Shown piece by piece: positions 1-7,993 of a stretch of 56,511 nucleotides of DNA. The stretch is taken from contig JBBIKZ010000003.1 of the NCBI GenBank assembly GCA_037445185.1, forward strand, positions 1-56,511. Reading direction: 5' to 3'. The position numbers were made by a program, and so were the translations under genes. Position 1 is the stretch's first letter; every line of letters starts with the position of its first letter. The notes beneath the pieces were generated by a model. That model did no database searches. It was given only the letters and a program-made list of their open reading frames with translations, and was not told the origin of the DNA. Origin of the DNA: JANWZL01 sp037445185 (GTDB taxonomy: Bacteria; Pseudomonadota; Gammaproteobacteria; Burkholderiales; Thiobacillaceae).

Positions 1-242
1 TTCAACCTAAAAACCTCAGTTGAACGCGCCCGAAGGCGGGTTTGTGCGTGTGGCTGGCAAGGCGCGACGACGCCGCGGGGTCGTTCCCCGCAAGGAGGAG
101 CAACGCAGCCAGACGCGCGCACAGACCCGAAAGCGGGCGCGTAGCGGCCTCACCTTCCGGGTGAGCGTGCTCGGAGGCGCAAACGTCAGGTTCCATGCGT
201 CTTTGCGAAGGCCAAGGAGCGGTCAACTGAGGTTTTTAGGTT
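1..242. repeat. Short inverted-repeat element (MITE-like), left edge of window
   Basis: A 20-bp perfect inverted repeat bounds this stretch: positions 4-23 (AACCTAAAAACCTCAGTTGA) and its reverse complement at 223-242. The interior is packed with small hairpins, for example CCCG-AAGG-CGGG near 27-40, CGGGG-TCGTT-CCCCG near 78-92 and CTCACC-TTCC-GGGTGAG near 150-166. No transposase is encoded. The right repeat runs into the 3' end of the adjacent kinase gene and supplies its last codons and stop. The left flank is outside the window, so a target duplication cannot be seen. I infer a non-autonomous mobile element. Confidence 0.7.
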
Positions 243-2825
243 CAAAAGGTTTTTGAGGCTGTCGAGCGTGATTGGCTTGGCAAGAAAATCGTCCATCCCG
301 GCAGCAAGGCATTTCTCGCGGTCGCCTTCGAGCACACTGGCGGTGAGCGCCACGATCGGCACATGGCCGCCACGTGTCGCTTCGATCGTCCGGATCGCCT
401 GCGTGGCGGCGAAACCGTCCATCTTGGGCATCAGCGCATCCATCAGGATCAGATCGAAATGGCCGTTACAGAAAGCCTCGACGGCTTCGCTGCCATCGGC
501 GGCGAGCGTGACGCGATGGCCGAGCCTTTGCAGCATCGCCGTGACGACTTGCTGATTGACGCGGTTGTCTTCGGCGACCAGGATCGAGAGCGTATGAGCG
601 CCCATTTGCGGCACGGCAGCTTCTGTCGCCAGCGCAGCTTGACCGGTGGCACCCTCGCTTTCGAGGGTGGCCAGCGGCGCCGGGATTTCGACGCGGAAGG
701 TCGAACCCTGCCCGGGCTGGCTGGCGACGCTGATGGCGCCACCCATCAGCTCGACGAGCCGTTTCGTGATCGCCAATCCCAACCCCGTGCCGCCGTATTT
801 GCGCGTCATGGAACTGTCGGCCTGGGTAAAAGGGGTGAACAACTTCGCCAAGGTGGCCTCGTCGATGCCGATGCCGGTATCGCGCACCGCGAGGATGAGT
901 CGCTCCGCCTGCCAGTCGACATAGACAGTCACGCTACCTGCAGGGGTGAATTTGAGCGCATTGCCGACCAAATTGGCGAGCACCTGACGGAGGCGCAGCG
1001 GATCGCCGAGCAGTGCGGCAGGCAGCCGTGGCGAGAGGTCGGCGGCAAGCGCCAGCCCTTTCTTGACGGCCCCGGGACGGAAGGTATCGATCAGGCTCCC
1101 GATCGGTTCCGCTGGCGCGAAGGGAATGTGCTCGAGCGTCATCGCGCCGGCCTCGATCTTCGAAAAGTCGAGAATCTCGTTGAGCAGCGCGAGCAGGTGG
1201 TCGGCGCTCGTGCGGATGGTTTCGGCGTATTCGCGCTGGGTGGCGGAGAGCTCTTCGGCGAGCAGCAGATCCGCCATGCCGATGACGCCGTTCATCGGCG
1301 TTCTGAGCTCGTGGCTCATGTTGGCGAGGAATTCGCTCTTGGCGCGGGCGTTGGCCTCGGCCGCCTCCTTGGCCGCGACGAGCGCCGCGGTGAGCTCGCG
1401 CTGCCGGCGCAAATCGTGAAACACGGTGACCGAGCCGGCCGGCCGGTCGTCGCCGAAAAGCGGCACGCTGACCACCTCGACGGGAACCGGCTGCCCTTGC
1501 TTGTCGAAAAAGGTCTCTTCGCCGTGGAAGCGCTCGCCACGTCGGATGGTCTGCAAGATCGGGCAGCTTTCGGCGGGCGTCGGGGCAGCCGGTGCGCAAT
1601 GGATGAGCTCGTGCGCCCCGTTGCCGATCGCCTCGGCGCTCGTATAGCCCAAGAGCTGGGTGAAGGCTGGGTTGATATACAGGAGCCGGGCCGTGGCATC
1701 GGTGCGGTAGAGCGCCTCGCCCATCGACTCGGTGAGCACCGCGAGTTCCGCGCGTTCCGCGGCCAGCCTCGCGTGCATCCGGCGCATGCGCCAGCCGGCC
1801 AGCGCGAGCGCCAGCAGCAGGGTGCCGGCGGTGGCGGAGATCAGCAGGTATTCACGCTGGAGGACCGCCATTTGCGGCGCTTCCTGATAGGCGACGAGAT
1901 AGGCGGCGTGGCGGCCGTCGACGTCTGCGATGGGTAGGAAGCTCACCAGCCAGGGCGCGTTATCTTCGTCCTCGACGGCGAGCGCAAACGCCTTGTGCCC
2001 GGCCATGCCCTGGGCAACCTCTGGCATGCGGGCCAGCCGCGCATCCAGCGTTTTTTGGATCGGCGAGCGCGGCGCGGTATCGGGCAGCGTCAATTGCGGG
2101 TCTTCGATCAGGTAGTCGTCAGAGAGATCGGTGGGGCCATACAGATCGCGTCGTTCGCTCCAGAGCACGGCGTCGACGGCGGCACGGGAAAGGATCAGGG
2201 CGAACTCATGGGTGGGGGCGATGCGTTCGAGGGTATTGCGCAGGGTCTTGAAGCCGATACTGTTCTCTGCCGCGCCGATGAAGCGCCCCTCCTGGAAGAG
2301 CGGAAAGACGAAGCGGAAGCCGCTGAACAGGCGTCCGGTCTCAAAGCCGGCGACCGGCTGCCGCTCGGTGATCACCCGTCGCACCGAAGGACGCATGTCG
2401 GCGAGCGGATCGCCATGGCGGGTCGGGGCGTGCATGCGCAGGAAGCTTCGCCCTTCGGGCGTGAACACCTGCATCTGGCGCACGCCCTGGCTGCTCAAGC
2501 TCCGGTAGGCGGGCGAGAGCTGACGAAACAGGCGTCCGCGCAACACAGCCGCCTCGTCCTCCGCTGCCGCCACGCCTGCAGCGATCAACGCCGTCTCAGT
2601 GGGGTTGGCCAGATGCGTGTCGACCAGCAGTTGCGCCATCAGCCGGTATTGTTCGATGGCGGCGCGGTAGGTGGTGGCGGTGATTTCGATCGCGCGCACC
2701 TCCTCTTGGCGCAGGCGCACTGTGTGCTCGCGGTTTTGCCAGGCGAAGAAGATTCCCCACAGCGCCAGCCCGCCGATGAGCCAGGGCAGCAGGGAGCGTA
2801 GAACGTGCACCTTGCGACCGGACAT
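186..2825 (-). CDS. Membrane hybrid histidine kinase (sensor-PAS-HisKA-HATPase-REC), 3' end rewritten by an inserted element
   Basis: An 879-residue inner-membrane sensor kinase. A membrane segment near residues 11-28 and another near 331-350 bracket a roughly 300-residue periplasmic sensor, probably Cache-like. A PAS domain follows (about 360-480), then a HisKA box with SHELRTPMNG (His near 503), an HATPase with DTGIGI and GTGLGL, and a receiver (about 745-865) with the phosphoacceptor in LMDALMPKMDG. The ATG follows the upstream binding-protein stop by 2 bp, so the two are one transcription unit. The receiver ends normally at KPITLDSLKNLL, but the last ~18 residues are read from the inverted-repeat element. 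The neighbouring kinase continues into an Hpt domain here, so a C-terminal Hpt may have been lost. Confidence 0.9.
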   Translation of the reverse strand: MSGRKVHVLRSLLPWLIGGLALWGIFFAWQNREHTVRLRQEEVRAIEITATTYRAAIEQYRLMAQLLVDTHLANPTETALIAAGVAAAEDEAAVLRGRLFRQLSPAYRSLSSQGVRQMQVFTPEGRSFLRMHAPTRHGDPLADMRPSVRRVITERQPVAGFETGRLFSGFRFVFPLFQEGRFIGAAENSIGFKTLRNTLERIAPTHEFALILSRAAVDAVLWSERRDLYGPTDLSDDYLIEDPQLTLPDTAPRSPIQKTLDARLARMPEVAQGMAGHKAFALAVEDEDNAPWLVSFLPIADVDGRHAAYLVAYQEAPQMAVLQREYLLISATAGTLLLALALAGWRMRRMHARLAAERAELAVLTESMGEALYRTDATARLLYINPAFTQLLGYTSAEAIGNGAHELIHCAPAAPTPAESCPILQTIRRGERFHGEETFFDKQGQPVPVEVVSVPLFGDDRPAGSVTVFHDLRRQRELTAALVAAKEAAEANARAKSEFLANMSHELRTPMNGVIGMADLLLAEELSATQREYAETIRTSADHLLALLNEILDFSKIEAGAMTLEHIPFAPAEPIGSLIDTFRPGAVKKGLALAADLSPRLPAALLGDPLRLRQVLANLVGNALKFTPAGSVTVYVDWQAERLILAVRDTGIGIDEATLAKLFTPFTQADSSMTRKYGGTGLGLAITKRLVELMGGAISVASQPGQGSTFRVEIPAPLATLESEGATGQAALATEAAVPQMGAHTLSILVAEDNRVNQQVVTAMLQRLGHRVTLAADGSEAVEAFCNGHFDLILMDALMPKMDGFAATQAIRTIEATRGGHVPIVALTASVLEGDREKCLAAGMDDFLAKPITLDSLKNLLNLKTSVDRSLAFAKTHGT

Positions 2826-2827
2826 GC

Positions 2828-3679
2828 TCAGAAATTGCCTTTCTCGGGAATTGGGCGTGATGGCAAAAGCGCCCTGACAGCGTCGTAATCCCGATCATAC
2901 GCGGCGACCGCACCATGGCGGATCATCTCGCCCCAGCGCGCGCGCTCCTCGGGCGCGGCCTCGATGACCAATTGCCGGATCAGCCTCTGGCGCGCGCTGG
3001 ACACCTTGCCGCCGTGGGCGATGAGGGCGAAGCCGGGGAAGGGCGAGGTCTCGGCCAGCGCGATCAGGCCCAGCGAGGCATATTTCCTGCCGATGGCGGT
3101 CTTGGCGCTGCCGAGGTCGAACTCGCCGGCCGTCACCGCTTCGAGCACCGCGTCGTGCTTGTCGAGGTAGCGATAACGATTCTTTTCGATGTCCGCGCCG
3201 GCCTTGCGCAACAGGCCGCTGGCGGCGAGATAGCCGCAGGTGGACCGCGGCTGGGTCAGCGCGATCTTCTTGCCAGCGAGCCCTTTCAACGTAAGCTTCG
3301 CCTCGGCAGGAGCGAACAGCGCGCAGGTGTAGCTCGCGGAGCCGTCTTTTTCTTTGAAATGCACGAGCGGTACCGCGTGCGGCAAACGTTTCTTCAGCGT
3401 CACATAAGGCAAGGGGCCGAGATAGGCCAGATCGATTTCGCCACGGGTGAAGCGCTCGAGCAAATCTTCATAGCTGTCGGTGTAGGCGATGCGAATTTCA
3501 ATGCCGAGCTTCGTCTCGAGGTAGCCGAGAAACGGCCGCCAGGCGGCGACGACCGCCTCCTGGTTTTCCATCGGCAAAGGTGCAAAGACCAGTGTCTGTG
3601 CCTTCAGCGATGGTGCGAAGACCAGCAGCCAACATGCCAGCAGATAGCGGCGCAATCGGTCAAACCAGCGGTTTGTCAT
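2828..3679 (-). CDS. PhnD-type periplasmic phosphate/phosphonate-like binding protein
   Basis: A 283-residue solute-binding protein of the PhnD/SsuA-like fold (PF12974 type). I chose the ATG at 3677-3679 because it opens a typical signal peptide (RRYLLACWLLVFAPSLKAQ) and the mature protein then begins TLVFAPLP. Family features visible are LGYLETKLG, YLGPLPYV and the stretch around ALTQPRSTCGYLAA. The start overlaps the end of the upstream kinase by 20 bp and the stop lies 2 bp before the next kinase. No ABC permease or ATPase is nearby, so I infer a sensory ligand-binding role feeding the flanking hybrid kinases rather than transport. The ligand is unknown. Confidence 0.85.
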   Translation of the reverse strand: MTNRWFDRLRRYLLACWLLVFAPSLKAQTLVFAPLPMENQEAVVAAWRPFLGYLETKLGIEIRIAYTDSYEDLLERFTRGEIDLAYLGPLPYVTLKKRLPHAVPLVHFKEKDGSASYTCALFAPAEAKLTLKGLAGKKIALTQPRSTCGYLAASGLLRKAGADIEKNRYRYLDKHDAVLEAVTAGEFDLGSAKTAIGRKYASLGLIALAETSPFPGFALIAHGGKVSSARQRLIRQLVIEAAPEERARWGEMIRHGAVAAYDRDYDAVRALLPSRPIPEKGNF

Positions 3680-6600
3680 GATGCTGCTCCCATAGACGTT
3701 CGAATTCGTTGCGTGCGGCGACGAACCCCTGCCGCGACGCCGGCAGGCGGTCGATCGCAGCGGCCTTGCCAGCCGACTCGAGCGCTGCGGCCGCCTCGGC
3801 CAGGCCGGCGAGGCCGAGATTGCCGGCCGCGCCTTTGATCTCATGGGCGGCGACAATGAGCCGGGCCATGCCCTCGGTTGGGGCGGCGGCGATTGCCGCC
3901 TCCAGGCGCGCGGCCATTGCGGGCAGATCGGCAGCGAACAGCTCGACGAGTTCGCGGGCGAGCGCCGCGTCGCCGCCGGTCACCTCGCTCAGGCGCGCGC
4001 GATCGAGCCAAGGGGTCGCGAATGATGACATCGTGGTGTCCTCCGGTGGTGGCGTCTTCTGGTTTGCCTGCCAGCGCGCGAGCGTCTTTTCCAGCCGCTC
4101 GCGGGTGATCGGCTTGGAAAGATAATCGTCCATGCCGGCGGCAAGACACCTCTCACGATCGCCTTCGAGCGCGTTGGCGGTCATTGCGATGATCGGCAGG
4201 TGGCCGCCCGTGTGCGCTTCGCGCTGCCGAATCGCCACGGTGGCGGCAAACCCGTCCATCTCCGGCATCTGGCAGTCCATCAGCACGAGATCGAACGACT
4301 CTCTCGCGCTGGCTTCGACCGCCTCGCGGCCATTGGCCGCGAGGCTGACCTGGTGGCCGAGCTTTTCCAGCATCGCCGCCGCGACGCGCTGATTGACGGC
4401 ATTGTCCTCGACGAGCAGGATCGACAGGCCGGTGGAGGGCTGCACTTCTACGCTCTTCGCCGGCGTGGCAGCGGGCTGTGCCGCGCGTTGGCCCGATAGC
4501 GCGTCGACCAGGGCGTCATGCACCTGGGAGGGCTTCAACGGGGGTTCGATCAGGGTCAGCCCTTGTGCGGGGGTCAGCCCTTGTGCGGCGAGCGCCAGCC
4601 TCTTCTCGCGCGCTGCAGAGGACAGTGCGATGACGAGCGGCGTGCCGTCCTGCCAGCGCCGAATTTCCGTTGGCAAATCCATGCCATCGGTTTCGCACAG
4701 CAGGCGCAGATCGGGGGGCGTGCCGGCAAGATCGACACGCCAGGCGGCGAAGATTTGACGCCAGACACGCTCTTGCACCGCGTCGGCGCAGATGAGCTGG
4801 ATGCGTTTGCCAGCGAGACTGGCCCGTTCCGGCGTTAGCTGGAGACGGGCCGTCTCTTCGGACGTTGCGACGTTCAGGGGCAGGACCAACTGGAAGGTCG
4901 TGCCTTCACCCGGCGTGCTCTCGAATGACAGATCCCCACCCATGCCCTGGGCGAGCCGCTTCGAGATGACAAGGCCCAGCCCCGTGCCGCCGAAACGGCG
5001 CGTCGTCGAGGCATCGGCCTGGGAAAAGGGTTTGAACAGCCGTTCCTGCGCTTCCGGCGCGATGCCGATGCCGGTATCGCGCACCGCGAACGCGATGAAT
5101 TTCTCCCCCTTCCGTTCGAGTGGCCGGGCAATCAGTTCGATGCTGCCCCGCTCGGTGAACTTGACCGCGTTGCCGAGCAGGTTGAGCAGGGTCTGGCGGA
5201 TGCGGTGGGCATCGCCGAGTATGACGGGCGGCAGCTCCGGCGCCCAGTGGCTCGCCAGCGTGACCGGCTTGCCTTTGAGACGCGGGGCGACGATGTCGAC
5301 GACCGCTTCGAGCAGGGCGCGCAGATCGACGGGGACACGCTCGAATTCGATGCCGCCGGCTTCCAGCTTCGAATAGTCGAGGATGTCGTCGATCAGCGCC
5401 AGCAACGCATCGGCGGAAGCCTTGATGGTCTTCGCATAGCCTTGCTGCTCGTGGTCGAGCGTGGTGGTGAGCAGCAAATCCGTCATGCCGATCACGCCAT
5501 TCAAGGGGGTACGGATTTCGTGGCTCATCACGGCGAGGAATTCGGCCTTGAGCCGTGCCACCTGCTCGGCGGCGGCGTGTGCGTCGATCAGCGCTTCGAG
5601 GCGCGCCTGCATCGCGGCAAGCCGGCGCATCACCTGGCTGATCTCGTCACGGCCGTCGATCGGGATCGGCTGACGGAAATCGCCTGCGGCGATACGGTCG
5701 AGATAGGCGCGGGTTTCTTCGAGCGGCTGCGCGATGGCGTGGATCAGGTGGCGTCTGCCCAGCCAGATGAGCAGCAGCGCGACGAACACGCCGGCGAGGG
5801 CGACGCTGCGGATGATTTGGCCGCGCGCCTCGGCGGCCTGGTGGTCGGCCTGGGCGTGCTGCACGAGTGCATCGGAGAGGGTTCTGCCCGCTGCCTGGGC
5901 CTCGGCGAAACGCGGGTTGAGCTGAGTGAGCAGGATCAGATTCGCCGTGTCGAAGCGGCCCGTGAGGAGCGCGGCGCGGGCGGGCTGCAGCCCTTCCTCG
6001 ACATAAAGTTGACGGGCGCGGGCGAAGCGTGCCAGCTCATCCGATAGCTCCGTACCGGCAAGCTGCGCCGACAGTTCCCCGAACAACGCGTCGATGCGGG
6101 CCCGGTTGGCGAGGATCGCGTCGGTATGGGCCGTGAGCGGATGATCGTGCAGCCGATTGAAAGGGCTATCGGGATTGTGTTGCAGGGCGAGCATTGCCTG
6201 GCGGCTGTTTTCCCCCATGCGTTGCAGGATTTCGTCGATGCGGCGCGCGGCGGCCAGGTGTTGCTTTTGCATCCGTTCGAGATCGCGATTGGCGAGCCAG
6301 ATGCCGAGATTGCCGACGATCGCGTCGCCGACCAGCATCGCGGCGAGGATCGCCATCACGATGGTGAGCCGTGCGCGGATCGACCAGCGCTTGCGCCAGG
6401 CAAGCCTCGCACCGGATAACATCCCGCCCTGCCAGAGCTTCGCATACAACTTTTCGGCTTCAGCGATCTGCGCCGGCGTCGCCGCATGGCGCACCGAGAG
6501 AAAGCCGGTGATCTCGCCCTGTTCGCGCACCGGCGCGATGAAGGCCTCGGCCCAGTAATGATCGCCGCTTTTTGCGCGGTTTTTGACGATGCCGCGCCAT

Positions 6601-6833
6601 GGTCGGCCTCTGGCCAGGTTTTCCCACAAATCGGCAAAGACGGCTGGCGGCACGTCCGGGTGACGCACGATGTTGTGCGGCTGGCCGACGAGCTCCTCGC
6701 GGGCGTAGCCGGAAATCGCGCAAAAGGCGGTGTTGGCATCGGTGATGATGCCGCGCCGGTCGGTCCAGGAGACGATCGTGGCCTCCTCCGGCAGGGGGAT
6801 TTCGCGACCGGTGACGGGCAGGTTTCTGCGCAT
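3660..6833 (-). CDS. Hybrid histidine kinase with Aer-like PAS, HAMP, receiver and Hpt domains
   Basis: A 1057-residue protein. An Aer-type PAS lies near residues 15-110 (GIITDANTAFCAISGY, NIVRHPDVP). Two membrane helices bracket a four-helix sensor, then HAMP, HisKA (SHEIRTPLNG, His near 436), HATPase (DTGIGIA, GTGLGL), a degenerate receiver-like stretch (about 670-790) that lacks a clear acceptor Asp motif, a canonical receiver (LMDCQMPEMDG, Asp near 852), and a C-terminal Hpt with AHEIKGAAG (His near 996). The architecture matches complete phosphorelay kinases of the BarA/TorS kind. The chosen ATG begins MRRNLPVTG, just ahead of the PAS; I see no clear Shine-Dalgarno there, and longer upstream reading is rich in Pro/Arg and looks non-coding. 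The Hpt could also serve the neighbouring Hpt-less kinase. Confidence 0.9.
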   Translation of the reverse strand: MRRNLPVTGREIPLPEEATIVSWTDRRGIITDANTAFCAISGYAREELVGQPHNIVRHPDVPPAVFADLWENLARGRPWRGIVKNRAKSGDHYWAEAFIAPVREQGEITGFLSVRHAATPAQIAEAEKLYAKLWQGGMLSGARLAWRKRWSIRARLTIVMAILAAMLVGDAIVGNLGIWLANRDLERMQKQHLAAARRIDEILQRMGENSRQAMLALQHNPDSPFNRLHDHPLTAHTDAILANRARIDALFGELSAQLAGTELSDELARFARARQLYVEEGLQPARAALLTGRFDTANLILLTQLNPRFAEAQAAGRTLSDALVQHAQADHQAAEARGQIIRSVALAGVFVALLLIWLGRRHLIHAIAQPLEETRAYLDRIAAGDFRQPIPIDGRDEISQVMRRLAAMQARLEALIDAHAAAEQVARLKAEFLAVMSHEIRTPLNGVIGMTDLLLTTTLDHEQQGYAKTIKASADALLALIDDILDYSKLEAGGIEFERVPVDLRALLEAVVDIVAPRLKGKPVTLASHWAPELPPVILGDAHRIRQTLLNLLGNAVKFTERGSIELIARPLERKGEKFIAFAVRDTGIGIAPEAQERLFKPFSQADASTTRRFGGTGLGLVISKRLAQGMGGDLSFESTPGEGTTFQLVLPLNVATSEETARLQLTPERASLAGKRIQLICADAVQERVWRQIFAAWRVDLAGTPPDLRLLCETDGMDLPTEIRRWQDGTPLVIALSSAAREKRLALAAQGLTPAQGLTLIEPPLKPSQVHDALVDALSGQRAAQPAATPAKSVEVQPSTGLSILLVEDNAVNQRVAAAMLEKLGHQVSLAANGREAVEASARESFDLVLMDCQMPEMDGFAATVAIRQREAHTGGHLPIIAMTANALEGDRERCLAAGMDDYLSKPITRERLEKTLARWQANQKTPPPEDTTMSSFATPWLDRARLSEVTGGDAALARELVELFAADLPAMAARLEAAIAAAPTEGMARLIVAAHEIKGAAGNLGLAGLAEAAAALESAGKAAAIDRLPASRQGFVAARNEFERLWEQHHDKPLV
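4554..4588. repeat. 18-bp in-frame tandem duplication inside the kinase gene
   Basis: The unit GGTCAGCCCTTGTGCGGG is present twice in tandem. It duplicates six codons (AQGLTP AQGLT) in the degenerate receiver region of the kinase. The frame is kept, so the product is only lengthened by six residues. Confidence 0.75.
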
Positions 6834-7249
6834 GGCAATCAGCGGCGCGCCCCAGGCGGGAGAAGCCGGCACGCATGCAAAGGGGGGGGGCCCGGATGTG
6901 TCCTGCCATCGACATCGGGGGGCAGGCTTGCCTAAAGTCAGTACGGGCAGGCTATCGTTGGGTGGATGCCTGAGGCGCCGAGATTGCCGACGGCGATGTG
7001 GGGCGCCTTTCCGTGGCAGACATGAGGAAGGCGTATAGGGCTGGCGATCGGGTGGGTGTAAGCGCCCAAAGCCGGGCGTGGGCATTTCCATGGCTCGCTT
7101 GTCGGAAACCTCTCCTGTCCATTAACGGCATGTCCCTGCCAAAACTTTGGCATGACCGAGACCTCCCCATGACCCTTGGGTAGACGCGAGATGGCGAGCG
7201 CCTGCTTGCTGCTCGGTTTGGCCCCAGCAGGCAGGGCGGGGGAATAGGC
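6834..7249. other. Intergenic region between a kinase start and the EAL gene
   Basis: 416 bases with no convincing gene. It contains a run of nine G about 50 bases upstream of the kinase ATG, a 7-bp inverted repeat TGCCAAA-AC-TTTGGCA at 7137-7152, and a 7-bp stem with a 19-base loop (7200-7232) just past the EAL stop that could act as a weak terminator. A promoter for the kinase-binding protein-kinase unit is expected here, but I cannot point to clear -35/-10 boxes. Confidence 0.5.
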
Positions 7250-7975
7250 TCAGCGTTCGCCTCGTTCGAGCCAGGCCTCTAGCGCTTCGGCCGGCATGGG
7301 GTGGGCGTAGTGCCAGCCCTGCAGGAGATCGACCCCCATTTCGCCGAGCAGTCGCGCCGTCGCGGCGTCTTCCACGCCCTCGGCCACGGTCTCGAGGCCG
7401 AGGCTCGCGGCGATGTCGACGATGGCCCGCAGCAGACGCGCGCCTTGGGGATCGCGGATGCGCCTGACGAAGGCGACGTCGATCTTCAGTTCGTGCACAG
7501 GCATCGCGTACAACTGCGACAGCGGGGAGTAGCCGGTGCCGAAATCGTCGATGGCGAGTCTGAACCCGGCGTCGCTCAGGCTCCGGAGGCATTCCGCGGC
7601 GTGCTCGACATCGAGCATGGCAACCGACTCGGTAATCTCCAGGGTGATTTGTTGTGGTGTAAGGCCGTGGGCCTCCACGTCCTCGAGCAGCTTGTCGGTG
7701 AAATAGGGCAGGAAGAGCTGGCGCTTGGAGAGATTGACCGACAATTGCAGGCCATGTCCCTTCCAGTTTTTTATGTCGTGTAGGGACTGGTGCCAGACCA
7801 GCTCGCCCAAGGGGCGGATCAAGCCCAGGTTCTCCGCCATGGGGATGAAGGTGGCCGGCGAGATCGAGCCCAACTCCGGGTCGAACCAGCGCGCCAGGGC
7901 CTCCACCCCGCGCACGGCGCCGCTCCTGGCCTCCACGATGGGCTGATAGTGGGCGAGAATGCGCTTGTCGCGCAC
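7250..7975 (-). CDS. EAL-domain c-di-GMP phosphodiesterase half, detached by an in-frame stop
   Basis: A 241-residue EAL domain, from a possible GTG start. All main catalytic motifs are present: EALARW, NLSKRQL, LEITES, IDDFGTGYSPLSQL, LKID, and VAEGVED followed by LLQGWHYAHPMP. It lies in the same frame as the upstream GGDEF gene, separated only by one TAG at 7994-7996 and six sense codons, so the two are the halves of an ordinary GGDEF-EAL protein. The intact motifs suggest either a recent nonsense mutation, independent translation of the EAL domain by reinitiation, or stop readthrough. I see no strong Shine-Dalgarno for the GTG. Confidence 0.8.
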   Translation of the reverse strand: MRDKRILAHYQPIVEARSGAVRGVEALARWFDPELGSISPATFIPMAENLGLIRPLGELVWHQSLHDIKNWKGHGLQLSVNLSKRQLFLPYFTDKLLEDVEAHGLTPQQITLEITESVAMLDVEHAAECLRSLSDAGFRLAIDDFGTGYSPLSQLYAMPVHELKIDVAFVRRIRDPQGARLLRAIVDIAASLGLETVAEGVEDAATARLLGEMGVDLLQGWHYAHPMPAEALEAWLERGER

Positions 7976-7993
7976 TGCTTTGGCGAGCCGCTG

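Noticed and set aside
363..1937. Long plus-strand open frame of 524 codons opposite the kinase gene
   Set aside because: It is the antisense shadow of a high-GC kinase gene: it has no start context or recognisable domain, and its sense strand is a clear kinase.
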